Assembly: GCF_932276165.1 (NCBI RefSeq)
Contig: NC_063982.1
Span: 2,001,501-2,065,500 of the forward strand
Origin: Plutella xylostella
Lineage: Eukaryota > Arthropoda > Insecta > Lepidoptera > Plutellidae
Length of the DNA: 64,000 nucleotides
Direction of reading: 5' to 3'
Under the pieces are notes generated by a model. The model searched no databases. It was not told the DNA's origin and saw only the letters and a list, made by a program, of their open reading frames with translations. Positions 22,356 through 33,200 of the stretch are shown here, in pieces (position 1 is the first letter of the stretch; the number at the start of each line of letters is the position of its first letter). Made by a program: the position numbers and the translations under genes.

Positions 22356-23326
22356 ATCATTAAATGCGATTAACCAATGAGATAGTAAATGAATAAATTG
22401 GCAGGGTGTTTATTTTTTTATTATTGGCGATATGATTGTAGGTATTCCTAGCAAGCTATGCAAACCTATGGACCGCAGTATGTACTTATTTATGAAATTT
22501 GTATAATAATAAAATTGTACAAAATAAGCTACTTATGTCAGTATTAAAAATATTCGTCCACGTTCTGTTGACTTCATTAGTTATAAAGTTTAAAATAAAC
22601 AAGTAATAAATCACCTAAGTATATTCTTCATTTACTTGGAAATAGCGAGAATGTGTATCATTTCTTAGATAAACTTTAAGATAGCGAATAACTTGATAAA
22701 TAATGGAAACTGGTTTCTTGCATAGTAATTAGTTTGACTTGTAATGTCAATCAAGCTGTTACTGCATATTTAATGTGCTACGTCTAAGATTCTGTTGCAG
22801 CTTGCGATTATTATATATATATTTTATTACTTTATTTATTTTTTATGTTTCAAACAATGTTGCTATAAGTATCTTAAGCGTCTCATAATAATAATATACA
22901 TATACTTATGATACATAATTATAATTAATTAGTCTTAAATTACCATTGACGCTTTTGCATTGGAAAATTTCGGAAAGCTAATTCTAACCTAAATGAAAAC
23001 TAGAGTATTATTGTGCAACTTTTTGTGGAAACTTTATGCCAATACGAGCTAGTTCAATCTAAGTACTGCAGATCTGGAATTCAAACTCAGATCTTCCTAG
23101 AAAGTTGACAGTGGCAATGTGCCGGTGGTGGTACGGTTGCTACTACAGAGTAACTTAGTAACTACTCTAGTGTGTGTTAACCATTGGTTAAAATAGCTAT
23201 TAGATATAATTAACAAAATCCGCATGCAGCTGTCATGCTTGACACTTGACTTGACTAATGGTTAAAGTGGACCACGGATCAAAAACCCGGCCGGAAGAAG
23301 AAGTCTAGCGAAAAAGGCCATCTTAC

Positions 23327-23514
23327 ATATCCAACCTTGACATCCCAGTTGGGTTGCTGCGGCTGCTTCACATCCCACGGGGTCCCCGTCGGAGACAGGC
23401 CTGGACTCAGCTCGGAGACAGGCGTGGAGCTGGGAGTGGGGGAGTGGGCCTGCGTCGGACCGGACTGGTAGGCTGATGGGGAGTGCTGGGAGCCGCTGGA
23501 GCTGCCGCCGCCGC
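23327..23514 (-). CDS. Dll: Distal-less exon: Ser/Pro/Gly-rich C-terminal region
   Basis: Next Dll coding exon, 188 bp. It starts after CCCACAG with two bases that complete the Gly codon left open by the previous exon (phase 1). It ends in phase 0 before GTAAGA. It encodes 62 full codons: a poly-Gly run, then Ser/Pro/Thr-rich sequence (GSQHSPSAYQSGP, SPTPSSTPVSELSPGLSPTG), then two W-D-V-K motifs, the second followed by VGY at the exon end. Such low-complexity sequence is usual for the C-terminal regulatory part of Dll and is probably disordered. A weaker GT (GTTGGA) three codons earlier is possible. The GTAAGA site is preferred because the next exon ends the same way (VGY before GTAAGT). The open frame continues past both ends, so a simple ORF call overstates its length. 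Confidence 0.93.
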
Positions 23515-23972
23515 CTGTGGGGGAAGAGGGGCTTAGAAGAGGGTAGTCAAAAGTCATTCGTTCTTTCGTTTATTTAAATTTTGGTTCATGTTAAGAGTGA
23601 TGAGCTGATGAGCTTTTGGAAAAACCATAGGTACAATGTTTAGGAGTTGACAAGTGTTGGCTGCGTAGGGTAGCAGCAATAGTAGTCTTCATGATGATGA
23701 TTATTTCTGTATTTAATCGTTTACATTGAGTGGCAAATAAGATTCTGGATTTGATAGTATATCCTATCAAATCCAGACATACTTAGAAAGAGGCAGACAT
23801 AGATTTAAAGCCAACATTATCTTAACGCAAATTTGTGTAACTCCCCATTAGGACAGACAGCATGATACTTCGTAGACATAACTCACTTTAAACCGTCGGA
23901 AAAACCTCATATTTTTCAAGCTTACTACTGATTATTACATAGAAAAAAATCGCTCATTACCGTAAAACATAC

Positions 23973-24102
23973 CGTGTAATAGCTGGTTGTTGTTCGGGGG
24001 ACTCCCGGGGGCCAGCCCCAGCCCCGGCGGGGGCGCCCCCACTTGCGCCGCCTTCATCATCTTCTTGTATTTACTCCGCCGGTTCTGGAACCAGATTTTC
24101 AC
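23973..24102 (-). CDS. Dll: Distal-less exon: second part of homeodomain
   Basis: Coding exon of the homeodomain transcription factor Distal-less, a nuclear DNA-binding regulator of limb and appendage outgrowth and, in butterflies, of wing pattern. The exon opens with VKIWFQNRRSKYKKMMKAAQ, the end of the third (recognition) helix plus the basic tail typical of Dll/Dlx. A Gly/Pro-rich linker and NNNQLLH follow. A polypyrimidine tract and CAG precede GTG at 24102. The exon ends at 23973 in front of GTATGT. It is 130 bp, phase 0 in and phase 1 out. Splitting the homeobox just before VKIW is the conserved intron position of the Dlx/Dll family. The first part of the homeodomain is not upstream in this window. 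High local GC contrasts with the AT-rich surroundings. Confidence 0.96.
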
Positions 24103-24204
24103 CTGCAAGAGGAAAGTGAGGTTAGAACAGGGTTTTTTTGGGGTAAAAGTAAGTTGGAATTTGTAGCGGTCAGAAAATCTGCGTGGCAGAGTATACAGGT
24201 CTTA

Positions 24205-24352
24205 CTCTCTCTCTCTCTCTCTTCTCTCTTTCAGCCTTCTATAGTACACTATTGGACATAGGCCTCTCCTAACGATCGCCACCCCAAACGGTCACCCGCC
24301 ATTTGCATCCAGCTGCTTCCCGCTACCTTCCGCAGATCATCAGTCCAAACAG
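24205..24352 (-). mobile_element. CT microsatellite and degenerate LINE tail
   Basis: A (CT)n run at 24205-24228 adjoins a diverged LINE 3' end (ATTGGACATAGGCCTCTCCT, CATCCAGCTGCTTCCCGCTA) on the minus strand, just upstream of the homeodomain exon acceptor. Confidence 0.6.
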
Positions 24353-24387
24353 GTCTTACATAAGGAAATAATACCAAAGTATTTGAA

Positions 24388-24640
24388 TAGTTTTAGGGAA
24401 GCGACCCGAAGCCCACGACTGTAATCCCGAAGGCGTAGTCAGAGGTGACTCGCAAGCGAGCCACCCGCTTTTCCTTGTGCTTTTGCTCTTACGTGATATA
24501 GGTTTGCGAGCCGTATCGCCTTTAGATAAATACATATCTAAATAAAACATACTTAAAACATACCTAAACAGTACATACATAATGCTCACGACTGTAATCC
24601 CCGAAGGGGTAGTCAGAGGTGACTAGCAAGCCTAACTAAA
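24388..24640. repeat. Pair of short dispersed repeats
   Basis: CGACTGTAATCCCGAAGGCG plus TAGTCAGAGGTGACTCGCAA at 24412 recurs as CACGACTGTAATCCCCGAAG at 24586 and at 55503-55543. It is part of an unnamed dispersed element. Confidence 0.55.
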
Positions 24641-27014
24641 AGGGAGTGCTGAAATACAATTTAGAATCATAAACAATATACATTTTCCGTACAGCTTTTA
24701 CAAAGAATGAACTTTGTAAACACGCATTTTTAAAATTCGAACGGCTTCACATTACCGCCAATAAATGTTTACAATCGAACCATAAACAATTCGAGTACCA
24801 TAGACAGTGCACATAGAGGATAGAATACGGAGAGACAACATAATAATGGAAAACTCGTGTCTGGTTGTAAATGGCTTCAGGGGTGGCTGAATGGTAGCAT
24901 TTCCATGGCATGATTTTTTATTTTTATACCCATATTATAGAACACCTAAAGTGAAAAAATACTGAGTCAGGAACTTTGTTAATTACAATTCAGATAAAAG
25001 TGCAGTAAAATCTAATTTCTGTTTTTTTATAAATAGGTACTTATCGGAAAAGTTAATAAGTATTATGTAGGCCATTTACTCAAATACTTACAGATACAAG
25101 CGATTTGTTTGTTTGTTTGTTTCAATGTATTTATTAAGTAAACATAAAAAACATTGTCTCAATCAGTTTAAAAACTTCTTCTAAAACTTAGAAAATATGT
25201 CTAAAACTGAAACCGAAAAACTATAAAGGCAATTTTCATCACATTGCTGGCAACCCTAGTTATAAAGCGGCGTACATACTAGCTATGTGCGGGGGTAGAT
25301 GTGGCAGGGCGGGGCGTTAGGGGCGCTCGCCCGCCGTTACTCCACCGTTACTGGTTTAGGGATGGGAAAAGTAACGATATTATTACGTCATCGATAGGTG
25401 AACACGTAAATATTAAGATCGACATGAATTAACGTGAATTATAACTGTCAAACTTAGTTGGTATCACCTAGTTTTCATACGCGAAAATGAGGGTCTTCAA
25501 ACATATCTTTTACATTTGTTTTTTTATAACTCTTTAAGAATTAAGAAGAATAAGTTTTACATTTAGAAATCCTGTAAGATAATATGAGTACCTATTATTA
25601 TTTTTTAACTACTAACTACCGAGTGTTGAAGTGTCTTATCTACTGTGAGAATGACAGTTACATCGCCCAAGACTTAAAGGAGACACCTGTCACTTCTTTT
25701 ACAACTGCTATGTTCTGATAACTGTCAACTTATAGTTATGTGTGTCGGATGTAAAAAAAAATGCTATAACATAAATAGTATACCTACGCCCTCGGATTTT
25801 GTATGTGCTCGAAATATGGCAGTATACTACAATGGCTACAACTCTGCAGTTCAAAGAGTTGATTTTGAATATATTTTGTTACTATGATTTTTCTGTTTAC
25901 TTCCTTATGCTAACTTTATTTATTGGTGTCGTGACTTTTGGTTTACTTCTTTTGCAACAGCCAGTATTATGCTATTTTTTTTATTTATGTTTGCCCAGTG
26001 TTTTACTATACACATTGATGTCGATTCTGAACGCACAAATTCAAATTCTAGAGTTGTCAATATTGCCTTATTTTCGTGATTTAAAATTCTACTCTATGAG
26101 TGTTTTCGTAAATTAAATTTTTAGCTACCAAAATTTATAGTTTGTCAGCGTTAAAATTAGAATTTTTGCCTTCAGAATAGCTACCATTGTTAAGTTATCG
26201 ATACTCAAGCGTGTCCCATCACTACAGCCGTCTGTCGTAACCCCACCCCTATTACTGGGGTCACAGGACGCGGTATGACTTAACCTCAGCTACCTAACTT
26301 AACTAAGTTCAAAGAAACACAATTTTCCAGTTAAACTTAGCGTATTGACTTTTCTACTTGCGATTAAAGTTTTTTGAGTAGGTGGGTTTAGGCGAAGGGT
26401 TAGTTGGTATTGGTTTGTTTGGTATGTAAACAATAGTTATTAATAGAATTAGATGTTTAGTAAATAGCCACTGAGTAAAGTGCTTTCACTAGTTTCTAAA
26501 AAGGTAGGTAGTAATTCAAATTAAGGTAATGATAGAAAATATGGATTATTTATAAAGATTATATTGTTGAGTTTCCCTTCACGTAAAACTTTACTAGTTA
26601 CCTATAGATTCACGGCCTTTCCAAAACTGATTGTACATATAAAAAAAATATACTTACTAGTACATGCACCAATACCTAAGTAATTATCCTGTTACCATAC
26701 TTTGATGCCTGTTACAATATATTTGTAAACTAAAATCAAAAATGTTCAGAGGATGACGCAAAAAATGAAGAAATAATTGTACCCAAAACAGTATTGACGT
26801 GGTATTCACAATAAAATGAAATGGTTGCCTTTTGTTGGAATAAAAAAACCCTATTCTATTCACCGATGCGGTCTGTCAGGTCAGAAAATTGAATCTGTGA
26901 TTTTATACTCGATATCTCTACTTCTGCTCTGTGAATTTTTGATTAATTTACTATTTTACTGTAAAATATTACGCAATGTGTAAATATTTTAGTAACTGTT
27001 CGAATACTATATTT
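24641..27014. other. Intron stretch with a possible hAT-like element
   Basis: Holds a GTTT microsatellite (25108-25124), a GC-rich patch (25263-25345) and the candidate element at 25357-26224. The 105-codon hydrophobic frame at 25799-26116 looks like chance. Confidence 0.45.
25357..26224. mobile_element. Possible hAT-like non-autonomous element
   Basis: Left end TAGGGATGGGAAAAGTAACG and inverted right end TAGTGATGGGACACGC share a TAGnGATGGGA core, each followed by ATCGATA nearby. A solo motif (CTAGTGATGGGGTAAAG) is at 41760. I found no 8-bp target duplication, so the call is weak. Confidence 0.3.
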
Positions 27015-27147
27015 AGTGCCAATTCCATATTGATTGGTATTGTTTATAAATTAAACGTCATCTACATATAAAATTCATGACAGATGTGTCAAAAGTCAAC
27101 CACTACTCCCTGGTTATGCTCTAACCGACTATGGAGAAATTGGCACG
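27015..27147. mobile_element. Palindromic MITE, family P (copy 2)
   Basis: Left AGTGCCAATTCCATATTG (inner left arm partly deleted), right ACCGACTATGGAGAAATTGG then CAC. It shares the central CATCTACATATAAAATTC block with copy 1. Confidence 0.78.
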
Positions 27148-27693
27148 TAACATTCTTGCAAACAGAATTTAAACTACGTTTTTCACTGGGAAGAGCCTGT
27201 TCCACAGTACTTATTTATGTTATCTGAATGTTTTAGACAGTATTCGGCATGATTTTTACACCACAGATAACCGTTACACAGATACTGTGAAAAATACGAT
27301 AGTGTTAAATTCACAATGTTAGTGAAGTTGAAAAAATGTAAGTGAAGTCAAAAAATACAATACGAAAATTATTATTATTATAAAGTATCTAAAGCACCTT
27401 TAAATCCGTTTAAATTTACAATTATAATTAACTAATTACATTTTTTAAACCGCCTTTTAGCCTGTGATAAGTACAAATGAAGGAAATCATTTTTTTTTTA
27501 CCACTACACCCAATCTACATAGCGTGACAGATAGTATTTTTTTTCACTTTTGTATAAATATAAATATTACTTTTATACAGAACTTGTGGTTTCTCTGCCC
27601 ATATGTCATTCATACCACACTGCGTGCTACAAAAATTTGTGGGAATTGGGATATTGTAAAATACGTTTATAAAAAAAAAAAACACACACGCAC

Positions 27694-27938
27694 TCACGCC
27701 TTGTACTAATGTACTCCCTTGCGGGGTAGGCAGAGGTGCATTGCTGCACCCACTTTTCGCCAGAGTGTTATGTTAGTCCCAATGTAATAGGGGGCGGGCC
27801 TATTGCCATTTTACGGGCACATCCAAGACCTGAGAACAAATATCTGTGTTTAAACAAATATCTGCCCCAGCCGGGAATCGAACCCAGGACCATCGGCTCA
27901 GTAGTCAGGGTCACTAACCACTACGCCATTCGGTCGTC
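27694..27938 (-). mobile_element. tRNA-derived SINE, family A (copy 2)
   Basis: Nearly identical to 1666-1907 from CTTGTACTAATGTACTCCCT to GCCATTCGGTCGTC, with an A-rich tail at 27671-27682. The 127-codon frame across it is not a gene. Confidence 0.82.
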
Positions 27939-27976
27939 TAACGTTTATAAAGTTAGTAATATTTTAGGTTTGATAC

Positions 27977-28157
27977 CAGCTATTCCCGCGAGCTTCGCTT
28001 TAGCTTACCATGGGAATACCGGGATAAGAAGTTGCTCATCTGACAATCGGATGTCTATAAACTGTATTCTTGTAACGTGTCATCCAAATCAGTTTAGTAG
28101 TTTTTGCGTGAAAGAGTAACAAACTCACAACCTCAATTCAATTTCACCTTTATAAAT
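27977..28157 (-). mobile_element. Diverged Helitron remnant
   Basis: AGCTATTCCCGCGAGCTTCG and TTTTTGCGTGAAAGAGTAAC match the Helitron family, with many substitutions. An older copy. Confidence 0.65.
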
Positions 28158-28374
28158 ACACTCATAACTAAAAAAGATAATATTGTGTTCAAATTTATAT
28201 TTATTGTATATATATAGGATGTATGTATGTTTGTATGTATGTAAATAATGGTATGTAGGTATATTAGTTAGAATATGTAACTTATGTTAGTATTTATGTA
28301 GCTATAGTATGTATGGTTTATTTAGCTATATTATAAGTAGTTAGGTAGTAGGTACACTGCCCTCAAATTTTCTT

Positions 28375-28523
28375 TACTTTTATTTATTTATGTTTAAGGT
28401 TACCTGTAAGAGATCGCTCTAAGCGATAAGGTCGCCTATTGTTCATTGTTCCTAGTTTATAAGTTCTCTTTGTATGTTTTAATTTGTGGTGTTCAATAAA
28501 GATATATTCTATTCTATTCTATT
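28375..28523 (+). mobile_element. LINE 3' end with AATAAAG and (ATTCT)n tail
   Basis: AAGAGATCGCTCTAAGCGAT, AAGGTCGCCTATTGTTCATT, then CAATAAAGATATATTCTATT and repeats. It is the sense version of the blocks at 6361 and 7114. A GTAT microsatellite lies just before it (28218-28256). Confidence 0.68.
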
Positions 28524-28544
28524 CAAATTTAAATTGAATGTTTC

Positions 28545-28610
28545 TAAAATTTAGGGCAATTTTGGGGTCGGCATTTTGTGGGTGGAACTTTTTAATTGCT
28601 CGTGACTGTG
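28545..28610. mobile_element. Tc1/mariner-type MITE, right-end fragment
   Basis: GGGGTCGGCATTTTGTGGGT then GGAACTTTTTAATTGCTCGT, matching the right end of the 50645 copy. Confidence 0.6.
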
Positions 28611-29675
28611 CAACAATGAATAAAAGGCTCGGCGTTCAAAGGGCTAAGCCAGTTTGGACCTCGAAAGGCTAGACTTACACACATTAACTGCACCAAGTTC
28701 CTAGAACTCACAACAAAACCCGCTCGAAACCCGTATTTTTTCGCAAAAACAAAAAAACTCTACATACGCAATCGCATGACACAGAAAAAAATTCGTCAAC
28801 GCAAGACGCAGAGGGATGGAAGTATGCAGTATATGCGAAGCGGCTTTTACACTGGACGGTGGTATGCAGTATATATAGAGGCGGCAAACACAAAGAAATA
28901 TCCGGCATAGACAGAATAACCTGCTTGAAAGTTGGTGCCCTGTCGAGAACTATTCAGCCACTTCCATGGATAGGTTTATGCGCGAGCGAAGAATTAATGT
29001 GTGCAAGTGAACGTGTATGAATGTATGAACAATGCCGGCACAGGATGCGTTGTGCTCAATTTTCGCGTCAGACTTGGTGGGCATTTCATGGATTCTTTGG
29101 AGGCTGTGTGTCGATCGTGTAGCGGTTATTGGGAGAAAAAAGGGAAATCAATTTGTTTCCGTACTGATAATCAATAAAACATAATGTCTTTACATAAACA
29201 ACGTGCTAGTTAAACCCGAACCTGGCGAAGGCAATTTTTCAGACAGATATATTATTAATTTAACATGTGAAAAGGCAATTCGTATGAATTTCCTAGGCAC
29301 TCTAAAATACATGCTGCACCAAAAATGAACCCAGATCTCGTAATGTACATACACGTGCGACGCACCCTGGGTAGTTAGCGAGTTTAGCGACTGATGCTAA
29401 TTTAACTGACAAATTCTTTCACTGCGGTGACAAACCCTAGACCAGCAGCGCTAGTGTTTGTCATCAACACGTTAAGTTAGTATATGACGGACGAACGGCT
29501 TAAAATAGGTAGTAAGCAGTAAATGTCTTGATCGGAACTGCAATTTTCCCCATTCATAAATAAACTCAGTAATTTGTAACGCACTACCGTCATTATATCT
29601 AATCATAATCATGTAATGAACAAACTGATTGATTCATTAATACATGTCTATAATAAATTAGAGGCAAAGATAATG
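28611..29675. other. Intron stretch, mostly unique
   Basis: GTATGCAGTATAT occurs twice 36 bp apart (28820, 28862), followed each time by a G/CGGC-rich stretch. No gene or known repeat. Confidence 0.45.
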
Positions 29676-29680
29676 AGTAC

Positions 29681-30021
29681 TGTAGAATTGATACTCCTTG
29701 TATATAATGTATATGTTTATTTACTCTTCAATCATATAAGTACAGTTTACAGGTATGTACAGTTTCAGTACTTAGGCATACTCTTACATAGGTACGTCGG
29801 GAGGTGTTGCCTCCGTGGCGGCTACCGTACGACTGAGAGCCGGTCGCCTCTGCGCTGGCCTTTTATAGGGAAAGGTTGGTTTGCCGCCACGTGCACACTG
29901 ACCGATAGTTTCACTACTTATACTTGTTATTTGGTCATGTCAGCTGATACATGACACTATCAGCTGTCATGACACTTTACATACATAGCTTATATATATA
30001 CTATAGCTTATATACACTACA
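29681..30021 (-). repeat. 3' LTR
   Basis: 341 bp, identical to 34994-35334 by eye. On the minus strand it starts TGTAGTGTATATAAGC and ends CAATTCTACA. It includes an inverted repeat around CAGCTGATA/TATCAGCTG (29938-29972). Confidence 0.95.
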
Positions 30022-30034
30022 TCTCTTCCTTTTT
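30022..30034 (-). promoter_or_regulatory. Polypurine tract
   Basis: AAAAAGGAAGAGA on the minus strand, directly before the 3' LTR: the second-strand primer of LTR elements. Confidence 0.85.
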
Positions 30035-30263
30035 CAATAAAAAAATACATAGCTGATAAATTACTAATTATCTCATAATTGTATCGCTTAATATTATATT
30101 TATTAGTTTTGATATTTTTAATAGATTTTGGATCAACTTTAATCAATAGTTTTCTTATGCTACCAAAATATAATTTACAGTTTATGTTTTCCTTCTATTA
30201 CAATATACATGCTTATTTATCTTATTATCATAATCAACAATTCTAACTATAAATTTTGTTTAT

Positions 30264-33200
30264 TTATTCATTGCTTTCTTCTTCATCTACTTCTTCATTA
30301 ATGGTATCGTTTTCATCTCTATTCACACTCTTCCACTGTCCCTCTACCTTTTTCAAATGTACTACATTCCTTCGGTATTGCTGACCTGTTAAGTCATTAC
30401 GTATTTCAACATCACCGGTATTACTCTTTGCCCTAGTTACAGTGTGAGAAGCTGGGGAAAAATTAGGTGTTAGTTTGTTTTCTTTTACCAGGGTTTTAAC
30501 ATACACCTTATCACCTTCCGCCAATGTGTGTTCTGTCGCTTTCCTTTTATGGTCACTGTAGATTCTGCCAAGTTCTTTTTGCTTTTTATCCTTATCTCTA
30601 ACTTCCGAGTCGTCTATACTTTGCTTGTTTGCTATGTCAGCCACGCAAGGTATTTTGTCTCTAAATTGTCTTCTGTAAAAGATTTCAGATGGTGTCTTAC
30701 CCGTTGTTGTGTTCGGTGTACTGTTGTACATCATTAAGTAGTTAAAAAGTTCTTCCTTCCAATTTCTCCGCTCAAGTTGGCTTATTTTGATTCTTTTCAA
30801 AATGCTCCGGTTTTGTCGCTCCACTTCTCCATTTTGCTGGGGCCAGTATGGTATGGTGCTGTAAAGGGTGATACCACATTCCTGAAGGTAAGTCTTAAAT
30901 TCTTCACTAGTGAATTGCTTTCCGTTATCTGCGGTAATGCTTCTAGGAAACCCTAACCTAGAAAACATCTCTTTCAGCATTTTGATTATTTCAGCTGAAG
31001 TGATGTTCCTTGAAGTTTTGACCTCCTTGTAGCGACTGTAGTAATCAATCACCACAAAAATGTATTCTCCGGATGGTAAGGGGCCCATTAAGTCCATGGC
31101 TATGTCAACCCATGGTTCTACAGGTAGTTCTCGTCTCTTCATTGGATTTGGTGGGTTGGGAGCTGATACTAAAGTACACCCTTTGCAATGCTTTACTAAT
31201 TGTTCAGCTTCTTTATCCATTTTAGGCCACCAAACTTTCGTTCGTAATCGATTTTTCATTGCCACAATACCCGGATGTCCTTCATGCGCAGCTTCCAATA
31301 CTCGCTGACGGAGTTTTGTTGGGATAACGATCTTATTACCTCTCAATAATACATTATCTTGGAAACAAAGTTCGGTTTCAAATATTTTGAAACTGCTCAC
31401 AGAAGGATCCCAACTTTTTTGTTGATATAAACCTTGTTTCACTTTTGTTATCTCGTCATCTTTCTCAGAGAATCTCTCGATATCCTGAAGTGGTACTGCT
31501 ACAGGTCTTGCATATTCGACAATCTGATTTACATGATTAGTAATGTCGAACTTTTCTTTCTTGCTACCGACACATAACCTGGATAAGGGATCTGCAATGT
31601 TACTTTTCCCTGGTTTGTATATTATTTTATATTTATACGACTGAAGTCGCAAAACCCATCTTTCGATGCGAGCACACGGTTTGGAGTGTTTGCCAAATAT
31701 GACTTCTAGAGGTTTGTGATCGCTTACTAGCTCAAACTCCTTGCCATACAAATATATGTTGAAATGTTCAACTGCCCACACCAATGCTAATGCTTCTTTC
31801 TCAGTCTGACAATATCGTTTCTCACAATCACTCAAACTTTTATTTCCGTAGGCTACGATTCTGCTTCCACTAGAGTCAGTTTGAATGAGGACTGCTCCGA
31901 GACCCACTGGACTTGCATCGGCAATTACTTGGGTTTTATCGGCTGGGTCATAGTATCCCAAGGTCTTTATTTTGCTCAGGCACGACTTCAGTTCGTTAAA
32001 AGCCTTGTTCTGTTCTTCGGTCCATATATTGGTAATATTGGCATTTTTACCTAGTTTTAACCGCAGAAGTTTCCTTAGGGGTTCTGTAAATGTTGCTAAA
32101 TTTGCAATCCACTTTCCCACAAAGTTAACAAGTCCCAAGAAGCTCTGTAACTCTTCTAAAGTAGAAGGTGCCCTGAATTCTTGTATTGACGTCACGTATT
32201 TGGCCAAAGGTTTTACACCATTTGGAGAGAGCGTGTGTCCAAGGAATTGAATTGACTTTATCTTGTAGAGACATTTCTTCTGGTTTAGTAAGACACCATT
32301 GTCGTCCAGGACTTTCAGAGTCTGTTGAAGTCTTTTATCGTGTTCTATGTCATCAGATCCGAAAATAACAATATCATCTATGAAGTTTACTGTTCCTTCA
32401 CACCCAGCTAGTATCCGTTCTAAAGTCTTTTGGAATATCTCTGGTGCACAAGAAATTCCGAACATGAGCCGTTTGTATCTGAACAGTCCTTTGCTGGTAA
32501 TGAATGTCGTAATATAACGCGAATCTGGATGTATCTCAAGTTGATGAAAAGCATCCTTTATATCAAGTCGAGAAAAGAGTTTCGCTTTCCTGAAATTTGG
32601 CAGAAGCTGATCCATTGTTGGTAAAGGATGGTTTTCTCGATCGATTGCAGTATTTGCGCGTCGCATGTCGATGCAGATTCGAACTTCGCCGTTCTCTTTG
32701 AGAACCGGTACCATAGGTGAAACCCACTTGGATGGTTCTTCAACTTTTTCTATGATCTCTGCTTGTACGAGATGGTTTAATTTGTCATTTATCTTTTGTT
32801 CTAAGGGTATAGGAACCCTCCTATAAGGTTGGACAACTGGCTTGACAGTCGTATCGATTGGAATCTCAATGAGCACGTTTTTAAATTTTGGAAACGGTAT
32901 AGCTGTTTCAGCTGTGTGTAGCACATCCTGCACTTTTAATCCAATATGCAATACTCCAAGTGCCATTGCTGTGACTTTTCCAAGAAGATCTTTGGTGCCA
33001 TCTTTGATCACGAAGAATGTAGCTACTTCATTTTTATCATGAATCCTGATCGTTGTTTTGAATGACCCAAGGACGACCAGTGGTTGGTTACTGCCGTATG
33101 CCAGAAATACCTTGTCTGGTGACTTCACTTGGTCATGCACGTTGATTTTCTGGCTTTTCAGTTGATTCCAGGTTTTGTCCGTAATGAGATTGCACTTACT

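Noticed and set aside
25799..26116. 105-residue hydrophobic membrane protein
   Set aside because: AT-rich, no conserved pattern, no homologue recognised, and inside a possible transposon.
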